Assembly: GCA_904394705.1 (NCBI GenBank) | Contig: CAJFNJ010000038.1 | Coordinates: 45,866 to 109,865, forward strand | Direction of reading: 5' to 3' | Length of the DNA stretch: 64,000 bases | Origin: Avimicrobium caecorum | GTDB taxonomy: Bacteria; Bacillota; Clostridia; Oscillospirales; Ruminococcaceae | Part shown: piece by piece, positions 50,980-59,029 of the stretch | How positions within the stretch are numbered: position 1 is the first letter of the stretch | Layout: the number at the start of each line of letters is the position of its first letter | Made by a program: the position numbers and the translations under genes | The notes under the pieces: generated by a model | Seen by the model: the letters and a program-made list of their open reading frames with translations, nothing else | Told to the model about the DNA's origin: nothing | Database searches by the model: none

Positions 50980-51777
50980 TTATACATAGTAGATGCGTTC
51001 CCCATCAAACCGGTTCAGAGCCTCCCGGACAGCTTCGTCCCAGACGCCCCATTCATGGATGCCCTTCTGTTCAAACCAGACGCAGTCCAGACCCAGTTCC
51101 TTGAGGAGCTTTACATATTCCACATTGCTCTCATACAGGGTGGGGATATTGTCCTCGGTGCCGCAGCTGATAAAGAACCGGCACTGCTGTTCCTTGGGCA
51201 GACGGGCATGTTCCCGGGTCAGATGGAGAATATCATCTTCCGGCAGCAGCTGCATTTCGGTCCCGAAAATTCCCTGATATTCTGCCAGGGATTTGGGGTC
51301 CAGGGAATCGCCCATGGACTGGAACATCCTGCCCAGATCCACAGCGCCCGAGAAGCTGGCAATGGTGCCATACTGTTCCGGGTGAGTCAGTCCCACCTTG
51401 AGAGCGCCATATCCGCCCATGGAAAGACCGGCAATATAGTTGTCTTCCCGCTTGTCGCTCAGACGGAACATCTCCCGGCAAAGACGGGGGAGTTCTTCCG
51501 CCACAAAGGTGAAATAATCCATACCATAGGCAGTATTGCGGTAGAAGCTGCGCTGTACTTCAGGCATGATGACAGCGAAGCCATGCTGCATGGCATAGCG
51601 TTCAATGGAAGTCCAGCGCATCCAGGAGGAAGCGGAACTGCCCTGACCATGCAGCAGCCAGAGGGTTTTGCAGGGATTTTTGGAATAGTCATGGGGGTGG
51701 TCATAGGGAAGAATGACATTGAGGGCAATGTCCATATTCAGTGCCCGGGATTTGATGTCACCTTTGAATGAAGCCAT
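50980..51777 (-). CDS. Esterase D-type alpha/beta hydrolase
   Basis: A 265-residue serine hydrolase of the putative esterase family PF00756. The nucleophile elbow GLSMGGYGA is clear, the oxyanion region is LLHGQGSSASSW and the likely catalytic His is in KGIHEWGVWDE. No signal peptide, so cytosolic. Relatives act as acetyl-xylan or feruloyl esterases or S-formylglutathione hydrolases; the substrate here is unknown. ATG 51777 follows AGGAGG. Confidence 0.88.
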   Translation of the reverse strand: MASFKGDIKSRALNMDIALNVILPYDHPHDYSKNPCKTLWLLHGQGSSASSWMRWTSIERYAMQHGFAVIMPEVQRSFYRNTAYGMDYFTFVAEELPRLCREMFRLSDKREDNYIAGLSMGGYGALKVGLTHPEQYGTIASFSGAVDLGRMFQSMGDSLDPKSLAEYQGIFGTEMQLLPEDDILHLTREHARLPKEQQCRFFISCGTEDNIPTLYESNVEYVKLLKELGLDCVWFEQKGIHEWGVWDEAVREALNRFDGERIYYV

Positions 51778-51950
51778 AAGAAAAACCTCCTGTGATGAGA
51801 AATTTGATTCTAATTTATTATTATACTACAAAATTGTGAGCAGCTGGAAAGAAAACCGTAAATTTTATCCTTAAACGAACCTAAAAATTTCTCCGGGGAC
51901 AATGCAGGAAAACAACGGAAAACCGACACTGAAAAAATAGATACCGGCAC

Positions 51951-51979
51951 TTTACGCCGCCGGTGAAACATGATATGAT
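51951..51979 (+). promoter_or_regulatory. Promoter of the unknown membrane protein gene
   Basis: TTTACG at 51951-51956, 17-bp spacer, TATGAT at 51974-51979. Confidence 0.6.
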
Positions 51980-52067
51980 GGTAAGGAACCTGATTCCGCA
52001 TCGGGTACGACCGAAACCCGGCATTTTTCATGGAAAGAAGCCGACTGTATGAAGGAGAGTTTTCACA

Positions 52068-52670
52068 GTGGACAGATTGATGTTGATGGCCATGGGTGGC
52101 TATGGAGATATGGGAATGATGGGCGGCAGTACAGCCGGAACGGGTCTGATTGATTCGCTCAAGACCAAGCTGAGCTTCCTGCCGGAATGGGCAGCGATCC
52201 TGGTGATTGCGGTGCTGGTGATCCTGGCAGCCATGCTGGTGGGCTGGATCGGCGGTAAGATTATTGGCTCGATCCTCTATCCCGACCCGGATAAGCAGAG
52301 CATCCTGAGCAAGAAGCAGAAGTTCATGGTGCTGGGCGGCGCCATTGCAGCCATTGCCCTGACCATCTTTGCCCTGACCTATACCCCGGCGCCGGATACC
52401 GGCGATGATGCCCTTCCCACCGGCGAAAATGTTTCGATGGACGGCATGGACGGTATGGAAGGCACCGATGGGGAGATCCCGGAGGAGGAATCCACCGACG
52501 GTGAGACCACCGATGAGGAGTCCGCTGAGGAAGAAACCACCGGAGAAACCGAGGAGGAATCCAGCGCGGCAGCTTCGGATTCCACCGGAAACGCCGGCAC
52601 CTCCGTATCTGTGGGCGGCGGTGTGATGATCAGCGGCGGCGGTACAGCCATTGCCGTTCCCATGGGCTGA
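52068..52670 (+). CDS. Unknown membrane protein with acidic Ser/Thr/Glu-rich tail
   Basis: A 200-residue protein I do not recognise. A Met/Gly-rich start (LMLMAMGGYGDMGMMGG) is followed by two membrane helices (AAILVIAVLVILAAMLVGW and FMVLGGAIAAIALTIFAL), then a tail rich in Glu, Thr and Ser (about residues 110-170), ending with a Gly/Val stretch. GTG 52068 has AAGGAGAG ten bases upstream. The gene stands alone with a promoter and a strong terminator. The flexible tail probably faces outward. Confidence 0.7.
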   Translation: MDRLMLMAMGGYGDMGMMGGSTAGTGLIDSLKTKLSFLPEWAAILVIAVLVILAAMLVGWIGGKIIGSILYPDPDKQSILSKKQKFMVLGGAIAAIALTIFALTYTPAPDTGDDALPTGENVSMDGMDGMEGTDGEIPEEESTDGETTDEESAEEETTGETEEESSAAASDSTGNAGTSVSVGGGVMISGGGTAIAVPMG

Positions 52671-52685
52671 TTCTGATTACAGCAA

Positions 52686-52731
52686 GAATAAAACCGGGTG
52701 GTCTGGGATACAGGCCATCCGGTTTTTTTGA
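52686..52731 (+). terminator. Terminator of the unknown membrane protein gene
   Basis: ACCGG-TGG-CTG pairs with CAG-CCA-CCGGT around a short loop, followed by seven T. Confidence 0.85.
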
Positions 52732-52746
52732 CGGGAGGAAGATGAG

Positions 52747-53244
52747 ATGAAGCGTATTCTGGTGATCGGCTGCCCGGGGGCGGGAAAGAGCACCTTTGCC
52801 CGGGCTCTCCGGGACCGGACCGGTCTGCCACTCTGGTACCTGGATCAGATCTGGCACCGTCCCGACCGCACCACCGTCAGCCGGGCGGAGTTTGATGCCC
52901 GGCTGACCGGGCTGCTCCGGGGCGATGCGTGGATCATCGATGGCAACTACCTGCGCACCCTGGAGCTCCGGCTGCGGGCAGCGGATACCGTCTTTCTGCT
53001 GGACTACCCCACCGGGGTCTGTCTGGAGGGGGCACGTGCCCGCATCGGTACAAAGCGGGAGGACCTGCCCTGGGTGGAAGAGGAGTTCGATCCCGAGTTC
53101 CGCCAGTGGATCGAGGATTTCAGCCGGGACCAGCTTCCGGAGATCCGCCGCCTGCTGGAGCGGTATGGCGAAGGGCGGGAAGTGCATGTTTTCCACAGCC
53201 GGGCCGAAGCAGATGACTGGCTGCGGACATTCCCGGGAGTATGA
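52747..53244 (+). CDS. P-loop kinase-like protein (adenylate kinase/FlaR type)
   Basis: A 165-residue protein with Walker A GCPGAGKST near the N-terminus and the WYLDQIWHRPDRTTVS region typical of small proteins annotated as DNA topology modulation or adenylate-kinase-related. They have a nucleoside-kinase-like P-loop fold; their true substrate is unclear. ATG 52747 follows GGAGGAAG. Monocistronic, ending in a strong terminator. Confidence 0.82.
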   Translation: MKRILVIGCPGAGKSTFARALRDRTGLPLWYLDQIWHRPDRTTVSRAEFDARLTGLLRGDAWIIDGNYLRTLELRLRAADTVFLLDYPTGVCLEGARARIGTKREDLPWVEEEFDPEFRQWIEDFSRDQLPEIRRLLERYGEGREVHVFHSRAEADDWLRTFPGV

Positions 53245-53278
53245 GAAAAGGAGAGGGAACGCCCCTCTCCTTTTTTAT
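53243..53278 (+). terminator. Terminator of the P-loop protein gene
   Basis: AAAGGAGAGG pairs with CCTCTCCTTT around a short loop, followed by T. Confidence 0.9.
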
Positions 53279-53298
53279 TGCGCCATCTGAATAACTGT

Positions 53299-53339
53299 GT
53301 AAAAAAGCCCGTCCGGCAGCTGCCGGGCGGGCTTTTTGT
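53299..53339. terminator. Bidirectional terminator, serves ppa
   Basis: AAAGCCCG-T-CCGGCAG pairs with CTGCCGG-G-CGGGCTTT; A and T tracts lie on both sides. Confidence 0.9.
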
Positions 53340-53354
53340 GATTCATGGGGAATC

Positions 53355-53891
53355 TTATTCCTCTACATACTTGGCATTGTAGTTGTCCATGCAGTGACGG
53401 ATCACATTCCGGGCAGCTTCTGCACCGGCAATGCTCTTGATCTCTGTGAACTTGCCAGGCTCCAGCTGCTTGTACACCGAGAAGAAGTGCTTCATCTCAT
53501 TGAAGATGTGCTCCGGCAGTTCCGAGATGTCCTTGTAGGAGTTGTACATGGGGTCGTTGAAGGGAACAGCGATGATCTTCTCATCGTCCTCGCCGTTGTC
53601 CACCATGCCGATCACACCGATGGGATAGCACCGTACCAGTACCAGCGGATCGATCTCCTCCGAGCAGAGCACCAGCACATCCAGCGGGTCCTTGTCATCG
53701 CCGTAGGTACGGGGAATAAAACCGTAGCTGGCGGGATAGTGGGTGGAGGTGTGCAGAATCCGGTCCAGAATGATCATGCCGGTATACTTGTCCAGCTCAT
53801 ACTTCTTCTTGCTGCCCTTGCTGATCTCGATGACAGCGGTGAAATCTTCCGGGGAAATGCGGCTGGGGTTCATATCGTGCCAGATATTCAT
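53355..53891 (-). CDS. ppa: Inorganic pyrophosphatase, family I
   Basis: A 178-residue soluble enzyme that hydrolyses pyrophosphate and so drives biosynthesis. The Mg-binding signature DDKDPLDVLV is intact, preceded by PASYGFIPRTY, and the length is that of bacterial family I enzymes. ATG 53891 is chosen because the family begins with MNIWHDMNPSRISPEDF-like sequence; the open frame extends 26 residues upstream into the promoter. Monocistronic. Confidence 0.96.
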   Translation of the reverse strand: MNIWHDMNPSRISPEDFTAVIEISKGSKKKYELDKYTGMIILDRILHTSTHYPASYGFIPRTYGDDKDPLDVLVLCSEEIDPLVLVRCYPIGVIGMVDNGEDDEKIIAVPFNDPMYNSYKDISELPEHIFNEMKHFFSVYKQLEPGKFTEIKSIAGAEAARNVIRHCMDNYNAKYVEE

Positions 53892-53940
53892 AGGGGAAAA
53901 ACGCTCCTTTATCCTTATTTCAAAATAGCTTCTTTCCCTT

Positions 53941-53969
53941 ATTATACGGGATAGCTCCGCAGACTGCAA
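53941..53969 (-). promoter_or_regulatory. Promoter of ppa
   Basis: On the minus strand TTGCAG (53969-53964), 17-bp spacer, perfect TATAAT (53946-53941). Confidence 0.8.
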
Positions 53970-54028
53970 GAGAAAAACTGTCTATTTTCGACAAAATACA
54001 TTGCCAATTTTATAACGAATGCCGAATT

Positions 54029-55027
54029 TTATCGGGAGGCCTGTTCCACTGCTACGGCACAGGCTACGGTTGCGCCGACCATGGGGTTGTTGCCCATGCC
54101 GATGAGCCCCATCATCTCCACATGAGCCGGCACCGACGAGGAACCGGCAAACTGGGCATCGCTGTGCATACGGCCCATGGAATCGGTCAGGCCATAGGAA
54201 GCCGGGCCAGCTGCCACATTGTCCGGATGCAGGGTGCGTCCGGTACCGCCGCCCGAAGCCACCGAGAAGTAGTTCCGTCCGTTTTCCACAGCCCACTTCT
54301 TATAGGTACCGGCTACCAGATGCTGGAACCGGGTGGGGTTGGTGGAGTTGCCGGTGATGGACACATCCACGCCCTCATGCTTCATGATCTCCACGCCTTC
54401 CAGTACATCGTTGGCGCCGTAGCACTTGACAGCAGCCCGTTCGCCATCCGAGAACTTCCGCTCGCCGGTGACCTTCAGGGTGCCGGTGGCAAAGTCAAAG
54501 TCGGTGGAAACATAGGTGAAGCCGTTGATCCGGGAGATGATGTAAGCGGCATCCTTGCCCAGACCGTTGAGGATTACACGCAGGGGTTCCTTGCGCACCT
54601 TGTTGGCGGAGCGGGCAATGCCGATGGCGCCTTCCGCCGCCGCAAAGGACTCATGTCCTGCCAGGAAGCAGAAGCACTTGGTCTCCTCCCGGAGCAGCAT
54701 GGCGCCCAGGTTGCCGTGACCCAGACCCACCTTGCGCTGATCCGCAACCGAGCCGGGCACACAGAAGGCCTGCAGACCCAGGCCAATGGCCTCAGCGGCG
54801 TCGGCAGCGGTACGGGCGCCCTTTTTCAGGGCAATGGCGGTACCCAGTGTATAAGCCCAGACTGCGTTTTCAAAGGCAATGGGCTGTACACCCTTGACAA
54901 TGGCAGCCACATCAATGCCATGTTCCTTGCAGAGTGCCTCTGCCGCTTCGAGCGAATCCAGGCCGTTTTCCCGGAGGCAGGCTTCGATTCCGCCCATCCG
55001 GCGTTCCATTCCTTCAAACTGTATCAT
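54029..55027 (-). CDS. GGGtGRT protein, function unknown
   Basis: A 332-residue protein of the family named for its GGGTGRT motif, here at residues 259-265. No membrane segment or standard enzyme signature is visible; conserved-looking stretches include GLGHGNLGAMLLREETKCF and FCFLAGHESFAAAEG. It lies 21 bp downstream of a NifU-like scaffold gene in the same operon, the recurrent partner of this family. The pairing suggests a role with an iron-sulfur or other metal cofactor, but no function has been shown to my knowledge. Confidence 0.88.
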   Translation of the reverse strand: MIQFEGMERRMGGIEACLRENGLDSLEAAEALCKEHGIDVAAIVKGVQPIAFENAVWAYTLGTAIALKKGARTAADAAEAIGLGLQAFCVPGSVADQRKVGLGHGNLGAMLLREETKCFCFLAGHESFAAAEGAIGIARSANKVRKEPLRVILNGLGKDAAYIISRINGFTYVSTDFDFATGTLKVTGERKFSDGERAAVKCYGANDVLEGVEIMKHEGVDVSITGNSTNPTRFQHLVAGTYKKWAVENGRNYFSVASGGGTGRTLHPDNVAAGPASYGLTDSMGRMHSDAQFAGSSSVPAHVEMMGLIGMGNNPMVGATVACAVAVEQASR

Positions 55028-55048
55028 TGTTCGTCGTCCTCCGTCCTG

Positions 55049-55741
55049 TTATTCCTCTCTCGGGTCAATGATGCGGGCTGCCTGGTCAAACCGACCATAA
55101 GTAGCAGTATTCTTCCGCAGCGCTTCCTCTGCCGGAACTCCATGGCGGATATCCTCCATCATCTTGCCCAGCCGTACAAATTCATAACCGATGGTTTCAT
55201 CATGGTCGTCCAGAGCCAGACGGGTAATGTATCCTTCACTCATTTCCAGATACCGTACACCCTTGGCTGAGGTGCCGAAAATGGTACCGGTCTGACTGCG
55301 CAGGCCCTTGCCCAGATCTTCCAGCGAAGCACCGATGGGAAGTCCGCCTTCGGAGAAGGCAGTCTGACTGCGGCCATAGACCAGCTGCAGGAAGATCTCC
55401 CGCATGGCAACATTGATGGCATCACATACCAGGTCGGTATTGAGTGCTTCCAGCAGAGTTTTGCCGGGGAGGATTTCACCAGCCATGGCAGCGGAATGGG
55501 TCATACCCGAACAGCCCAGTGTTTCCACCAGAGCCTCCTGGATAATGCCATCCTTGACATTGAGGGTGAGTTTGCAGGCGCCCTGCTGGGGAGCACACCA
55601 GCCCACACCATGGGAAAGTCCCGAGATATCACCGATCTGATAGGGACGCACCCATTTGCCTTCTTCGGGAATGGGAGCCGGACCATGATTGGGGCCCTGG
55701 GCTACCACACACATATTCTCTACTTCCTTGGAATAAACCAC
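55049..55741 (-). CDS. NifU-like iron-sulfur scaffold domain protein
   Basis: A 230-residue protein related to the N-terminal NifU/IscU scaffold domain. Candidate cluster or metal ligands are Cys49 and Cys56 in GWCAPQQGAC and Cys77 in TLGCSGMTHSAAMAGEI. The C-terminal 100 residues are unlike IscU and may be specific to this subfamily. It is the first gene of a two-gene operon with the GGGtGRT protein. The alternative start at residue 10 (ENMC) cannot be excluded; the first ATG lies just after GAAAGGAGAT on the minus strand. Confidence 0.85.
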   Translation of the reverse strand: MVYSKEVENMCVVAQGPNHGPAPIPEEGKWVRPYQIGDISGLSHGVGWCAPQQGACKLTLNVKDGIIQEALVETLGCSGMTHSAAMAGEILPGKTLLEALNTDLVCDAINVAMREIFLQLVYGRSQTAFSEGGLPIGASLEDLGKGLRSQTGTIFGTSAKGVRYLEMSEGYITRLALDDHDETIGYEFVRLGKMMEDIRHGVPAEEALRKNTATYGRFDQAARIIDPREE

Positions 55742-56086
55742 CGTGGTAATCTCCTTTCGGGTTGGATTGACGGGTTTGTGACGGCTGCGAGAAAAAATCC
55801 AGCCGCCGGTTCAGTTCTTATTTATTGTATCACAAAACCCCGGGGGCGAAAATGGAAAAAGCCATTTGTCCTGAAATATTTCCCGGAAAGCCCAGGGGGT
55901 ATCCTGCGCTTTTTGGGGCAGAAAAGGGGCTTTTCACAGTGAATTTTCCACAATGTGTAAAAATAAGCCGCAAATTTTCCCAGAAAAATGAATTCTGCGC
56001 TTCCAGATCTGGCAAAAACCGCCGTTTTCCGACCCAAACAGATGTCAAAATGCATCAGAAACTGCGTTTTTCCAAAAAGCGGAGAT
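55742..56086. other. Gene-free AT-rich upstream region
   Basis: No gene is supported between the NifU-like operon start and the promoter at 56126. Several segments (for example ATCTGGCAAAAA near 56010 and GAAACTGC near 56058) recur in the region upstream of the third paralog (62780-62860), so this is one copy of a duplicated regulatory region. Confidence 0.55.
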
Positions 56087-56162
56087 AAAATTACAGAAGA
56101 ATTACAAAAATGCATCAAAAAGGGGTTGACAAGGTGCCGGGGGGGTATAATTGCATTACAAC
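56087..56162 (+). repeat. Duplicated promoter block, copy 1
   Basis: This 76-bp block matches 62861-62936 without gaps and with about three mismatches. It contains two AAATTACA-type repeats, the -35, the G7 tract and the -10. Confidence 0.9.
56126..56151 (+). promoter_or_regulatory. Promoter of secreted paralogs 1-2, G7 tract in a 14-bp spacer
   Basis: Perfect TTGACA at 56126-56131 and perfect TATAAT at 56146-56151, but only 14 bp apart; the spacer ends in seven G (56139-56145). Gain of three G would give the ideal 17 bp. Sequence and spacer are identical at 62900-62925. Confidence 0.8.
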
Positions 56163-56166
56163 AAAG

Positions 56167-56186
56167 GCTTTCCGGCATCGGAAAGC
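56167..56186 (+). other. 5' leader hairpin of secreted paralog 1
   Basis: GCTTTCCG and CGGAAAGC form a perfect 8-bp stem with loop GCAT close to the predicted transcript start; probably protects the mRNA. The paralog at 62999 has a different palindrome (CCGTCGACGG) at this place. Confidence 0.6.
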
Positions 56187-56220
56187 AGGAGTTGAAAAAC
56201 ATTAAATGGAGGAAAATGCA

Positions 56221-57897
56221 ATGAAGACTAAGAAGATCACTGCGCTGGTTCTGGCTGCTGTGATGGCTGCCGGCACCACTGCCACAGCATTCGCGGACTG
56301 CGATGTAATCAATGCTGGCGGCAACCTGGATGACAAGCGTCCCCTCACTTTCAATGATGAGACCATCTATGAAAATGAGGACGGCGTCCTGACACCCAGC
56401 ACCGATTTCCGTCCTGGCGACACCCTGTACATCCGTCTGGATGAGCTGAATTCCAACGGTGACAAGAAGATCGAGGACGAGAAGGACGACATGAAGGTCT
56501 ATGCTGACTGGAAGGTCGGCAAGGACGCTGTGGAGTCCATCGACATCGTTTACAAGAAGGGCGAAGCCTCTGTAAATGGTATTGTGAGCTACACTGTAGA
56601 GGTTGGCGGCCGTACCTTCACCATTGAGGCCAAGGATAAGAGAGCCCTGACAGATCTGATTGTAGATGTAATCAATGAGCAGATTGCCAAGGATCCCAAT
56701 TTCCTGGCTGATGAGATTGCTGCCCAGAAGGCAACCCATTATGTAGAGTCTGGCCTCCAGGCAGCTGGCGGCACCATCTACACATCGGTAGAGGATTTCG
56801 GCGCTGGTGAAAACTTTACCGAGCCGGAAAAACTCTATGTGGCTGACGCAGATGTAGATGCAGTTACCGGTCAGGGCCTCTTCTATGACGAAAAAAATAC
56901 CTGGAAGAATGAAGTAGCTGATCCTTCGGAATATCTGGTAAAGCACAATAAGGGCAACTTCTATGACTTCATGAAGAAGAGTGCAACCATGGCTGATGTG
57001 GATGCCGCAGGCTATGCTACGCTTGTTTACGGCAAGTACATTGATGAGAATGGTACAGATATTTCTGCCACCATTGACGATGTAGCAGAACATGAGGCTG
57101 TTGTGGCTGCTGCTCAGGCTGCGGCTGCTGATGCAGGCTTCAACTATGATACTGCCTACACCTACTGGGTAGAGATCAAGACCAAGGAAGACGACACCAC
57201 CAAGGTTCTCGACCTGGCCGGTGTACTGCGCATCGGTTCCACCAAGAACAAGGCAGAGGACGCCACCAACGAGTTCCAGCTGGATACCTCCATGGACAAC
57301 CGTGTCTATGCTGGCGGTGTCTATGTAACCGTTGAGGACGAGTGGACCTTTGCTCCTGACAGCCGTTCTGTTGTAAAGTTCAGCGACGATGCTGAGGACG
57401 TAGTTCTCTACTTCGGCGAGAACGAGGCTGCCTGGTTCGAATTCGATGCCCGTGGTCAGTCCGCTCTGAACCTGGAGTTCACCTTTGACTTCAACAAGGA
57501 GATCGCTGATCTGTTCCCGGAGGCCAACATCGACTTCCTGACCTTCACCTCCAAGCCTGCCACCAACCGCACTGGTGACCTGTACATCGTAGCAGATGAG
57601 GATACCTATCTGTACGAAGTAACTGACGATGGCGTAAAGACCGTTGCTTACCTGCCCGCAGGCGGTACCGGTTCTGCCGCTGTCAGCGCGGCTCTGGGTG
57701 TGAAGAACATCAACGGCGCTGAGTACGATGAGAAGGAAGGCGCATGGCACATCCGCACCAGAAAGCTGGGTGCTTATGCAATTTCCGATACCGAGCTGGA
57801 TACTTCCCGCACCCTGGATGGCGATGAGTCCTCTTCCGAGAGCGGCAACTCCGGCAATAACAACGGCACCAAGCCGATTCCGGACACCGGCAGATAA
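56221..57897 (+). CDS. Secreted acidic paralog 1, C-terminal PDTGR
   Basis: A 558-residue secreted protein of unknown function. A signal peptide (MKTKKITALVLAAVMAAGTTATAFA) is followed by repeated beta-rich segments full of Asp and Glu, an Ala-rich helix near residue 300 (VVAAAQAAAADAG), and a C-terminal domain shared with the genes at 57990 and 62999 (ADEDTYLYEVTDDG, then RTRKLGAYAISDTEL). A Ser/Gly/Asn linker ends in PIPDTGR with no hydrophobic tail. Codons are those of highly expressed genes. ATG 56221 follows TGGAGGAAAA. First gene of a two-gene operon. Confidence 0.85.
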   Translation: MKTKKITALVLAAVMAAGTTATAFADCDVINAGGNLDDKRPLTFNDETIYENEDGVLTPSTDFRPGDTLYIRLDELNSNGDKKIEDEKDDMKVYADWKVGKDAVESIDIVYKKGEASVNGIVSYTVEVGGRTFTIEAKDKRALTDLIVDVINEQIAKDPNFLADEIAAQKATHYVESGLQAAGGTIYTSVEDFGAGENFTEPEKLYVADADVDAVTGQGLFYDEKNTWKNEVADPSEYLVKHNKGNFYDFMKKSATMADVDAAGYATLVYGKYIDENGTDISATIDDVAEHEAVVAAAQAAAADAGFNYDTAYTYWVEIKTKEDDTTKVLDLAGVLRIGSTKNKAEDATNEFQLDTSMDNRVYAGGVYVTVEDEWTFAPDSRSVVKFSDDAEDVVLYFGENEAAWFEFDARGQSALNLEFTFDFNKEIADLFPEANIDFLTFTSKPATNRTGDLYIVADEDTYLYEVTDDGVKTVAYLPAGGTGSAAVSAALGVKNINGAEYDEKEGAWHIRTRKLGAYAISDTELDTSRTLDGDESSSESGNSGNNNGTKPIPDTGR

Positions 57898-57989
57898 GCT
57901 GATTGAATGGATGGAAATACGCGGGAAAAAATCCTGCCGGACGGGGGAAGGGCCCGTCACAATGAAACCCAATGAGGAGGAAAAACAAA

Positions 57990-59015
57990 ATGAAGAAGCT
58001 GTTTGCTCTTACCCTGGCTGCTCTGATGGCTGCGGGTACTACAACAGTCGCTTTCGCTGCAAATGAAGGCGTTTATATTGATCCCGCTGACGACTACTAT
58101 GTACTGGGTTCTGACAACAGAGCCAAGGCTGCTGAGGCAGATGACGAGTATGAGGGCGGCGACAAGCTGGTAATCCCTGTACGCGTATACAAGGACGATG
58201 TATCGGATGGTGAGTATGTAGCCGGTGATGATACCGACCTGGGCTTCCTGACCTACACCTCGGACTATGACCGCAATGTAACCGTTCGTGCTGACTGGAA
58301 GGTTGGCAAGGATCTGGGCGCTGAGGTTGATGTTGACTGGGTGAACTACTCCAAGGTTGCCATTGGTACTCCCGATTCCCAGATCATGAGCGTTATCATC
58401 ACTCTGCCTGAGAACGAGACCACCAAGGTAGAAGACCTGGCTGGTACCATCCGTGTAGGCCGCACCTCTTCTGCTGCCAAGAAGGGCCCGGCTTTTGATC
58501 TGGAAGTATCCTTCTTCTCGGATGCTACCCTGACCAACACCCCCAACTTTGACGGCGGCAACCTGCCCACAGGTTCTACCGGTATCGTAACCTTTGATAA
58601 GGAAGCCGGCGAGATCGACATCGACTTCGACGATATTGCTACCTTCACCGTAGATGTAGACGGTCAGGGTAAGCTGAATCTGGCCTGGAACACCGATTTT
58701 GACAAGGAATTCGGTGCCATGTACGATTACGCCAACCTGCACTTCTTCAACTTCGAAGGCACTCCTGCTTTCAACAAGACCGGTACCATGATGGTATACG
58801 CTGACAAGGATACCTTCATCTACGAGGCAACCGAGGACGGTGCCAAGGAGATCGACGCTACATACGATGAGGATTACGAGGCTTGGGTATTCAAGACCCG
58901 CAAGCTGACCAGCTATGTTGTATCGGATGTAGAGCTGACCGACAAGACCGTAACTGAGGACAACTCTTCCAGCACCACCGACGGCGGTAAGGATAACCCG
59001 GATACAGGTCGGTAA
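57990..59015 (+). CDS. Secreted acidic paralog 2, C-terminal PDTGR
   Basis: A 341-residue paralog of the gene at 56221, 92 bp downstream and probably co-transcribed. Signal peptide (KKLFALTLAALMAAGTTTVAFA), the VRADWKVGKD segment, VEDLAGTIRVG, QGKLNLAWNTDFDKEF, and the C-terminal VYADKDTFIYEATEDG and FKTRKLTSYVVSDVEL. It ends DNPDTGR, again without a membrane helix; the NPDTG part resembles a class B sortase motif. GAGGAGG precedes the ATG. The stop codon lies in the loop of a 14-bp perfect hairpin. Confidence 0.85.
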   Translation: MKKLFALTLAALMAAGTTTVAFAANEGVYIDPADDYYVLGSDNRAKAAEADDEYEGGDKLVIPVRVYKDDVSDGEYVAGDDTDLGFLTYTSDYDRNVTVRADWKVGKDLGAEVDVDWVNYSKVAIGTPDSQIMSVIITLPENETTKVEDLAGTIRVGRTSSAAKKGPAFDLEVSFFSDATLTNTPNFDGGNLPTGSTGIVTFDKEAGEIDIDFDDIATFTVDVDGQGKLNLAWNTDFDKEFGAMYDYANLHFFNFEGTPAFNKTGTMMVYADKDTFIYEATEDGAKEIDATYDEDYEAWVFKTRKLTSYVVSDVELTDKTVTEDNSSSTTDGGKDNPDTGR

Positions 59016-59029
59016 ACCGACCTGTATCC
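59000..59029 (+). terminator. Perfect hairpin spanning the stop codon of paralog 2
   Basis: 14-bp arms (59000-59013 and 59016-59029) with a two-base loop; the TAA stop is at 59013-59015. There is no T tract, so it may block 3' exonucleases or act as a weak terminator. Confidence 0.7.

Noticed and set aside
55822..57972. 716-residue minus-strand frame
   Set aside because: Antisense to secreted paralog 1, which has a signal peptide, ribosome site and promoter.
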